Made by a program: the position numbers and the translations under genes. The notes below the pieces were generated by a model. It did not search any database. It was not told where the DNA came from and was given only the letters and a program-made list of their open reading frames with translations. A stretch of DNA of 64,000 nucleotides from Membranipora membranacea (Eukaryota > Bryozoa > Gymnolaemata > Cheilostomatida > Membraniporidae), in the NCBI GenBank assembly GCA_914767715.1, contig OU612069.1, positions 5,022,001 through 5,086,000 on the forward strand, written 5' to 3'. Positions 63,758-64,000 of the stretch are shown here, piece by piece (within the stretch, counting starts at the first letter, position 1; every line of letters starts with the position of its first letter).

Positions 63758-64000
63758 TTATCCATTAATGCATATGAGTTACATCGTGTGAATAAACTTG
63801 GTCATATTTGAATAATCTAATCCATCGAGCCCAAAACACATATCATATCCTTGTTCATCATTTATTGCATTGTTGTTATCGCCCTCCTCGCATTCTCTCA
63901 TAATAAGTTTATCAACAGGTTGAGCGTATGTAGTGCATTGCACTAACTTGTGCGCAGCAGGCCAAAGCGAAGCGTTGATCGTTGATTTCTCTTGGTAATC

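Overview
The window is nuclear DNA from an animal, most likely a marine invertebrate. It is AT-rich and intron-rich, full of mobile-element debris, and has no bacterial gene organisation. The clade call rests on a complete receptor-regulated Smad (BMP type), a protein found only in animals, with GT-AG introns. The phylum cannot be fixed from sequence alone. A non-bilaterian such as a sponge is possible but unproven.

Three genes can be supported. (1) A leucine-rich-repeat protein on the minus strand (11886 to 2412, three exons seen, probably continuing past the left edge), with an 8.7 kb intron filled by LINE remnants and repeats. (2) A complete Smad1/5/8-type gene on the minus strand (start codon 40673, stop codon 29738). 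Ten coding exons join with consistent phases into 480 codons, with an MH1 domain, a linker with a PPGY motif, an MH2 domain and a C-terminal T-S-V-S tail. (3) A three-exon phosphopantothenoylcysteine decarboxylase gene on the plus strand (47068 to 49325, 196 residues), an enzyme of coenzyme A synthesis. The genes have no evident functional link.

The rest is repeats. Left to right: a GGGGCCAAG minisatellite (1-890); interspersed repeats and decayed LINE reverse transcriptases (1.1-10.1 kb); a macrosatellite of roughly 0.9-1.7 kb units (12.7-21.5 kb); a 64/57 bp satellite (21.9-23.7 kb, again at 61.2-62.1 kb); a nested foldback (26.6-27.9 kb); repeats inside and behind the Smad gene (28.1-40.5 kb); decayed sequence (41-45.2 kb); a 785 bp DNA transposon with a 7 bp target duplication (45.2-46.0 kb); a 571 bp tandem repeat carrying a hAT-like end (53.6-55.1 kb); a 760 bp hAT-type non-autonomous element with a perfect 8 bp target duplication (59.8-60.6 kb); and a foldback plus a palindrome (62.2-63.8 kb).

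The most unusual observation is that exon edges of the Smad gene have repeatedly been caught in tandem duplications. The last codons and stop (the phosphorylated tail) recur about ten more times in a minisatellite behind the gene. The acceptor and first codons of the linker exon are repeated so that four AG acceptors lie 30, 33 and 27 nt apart, all in the same reading phase. The donor region of the last MH1 exon is copied in the following intron, and the acceptor tract of one MH2 exon is duplicated.
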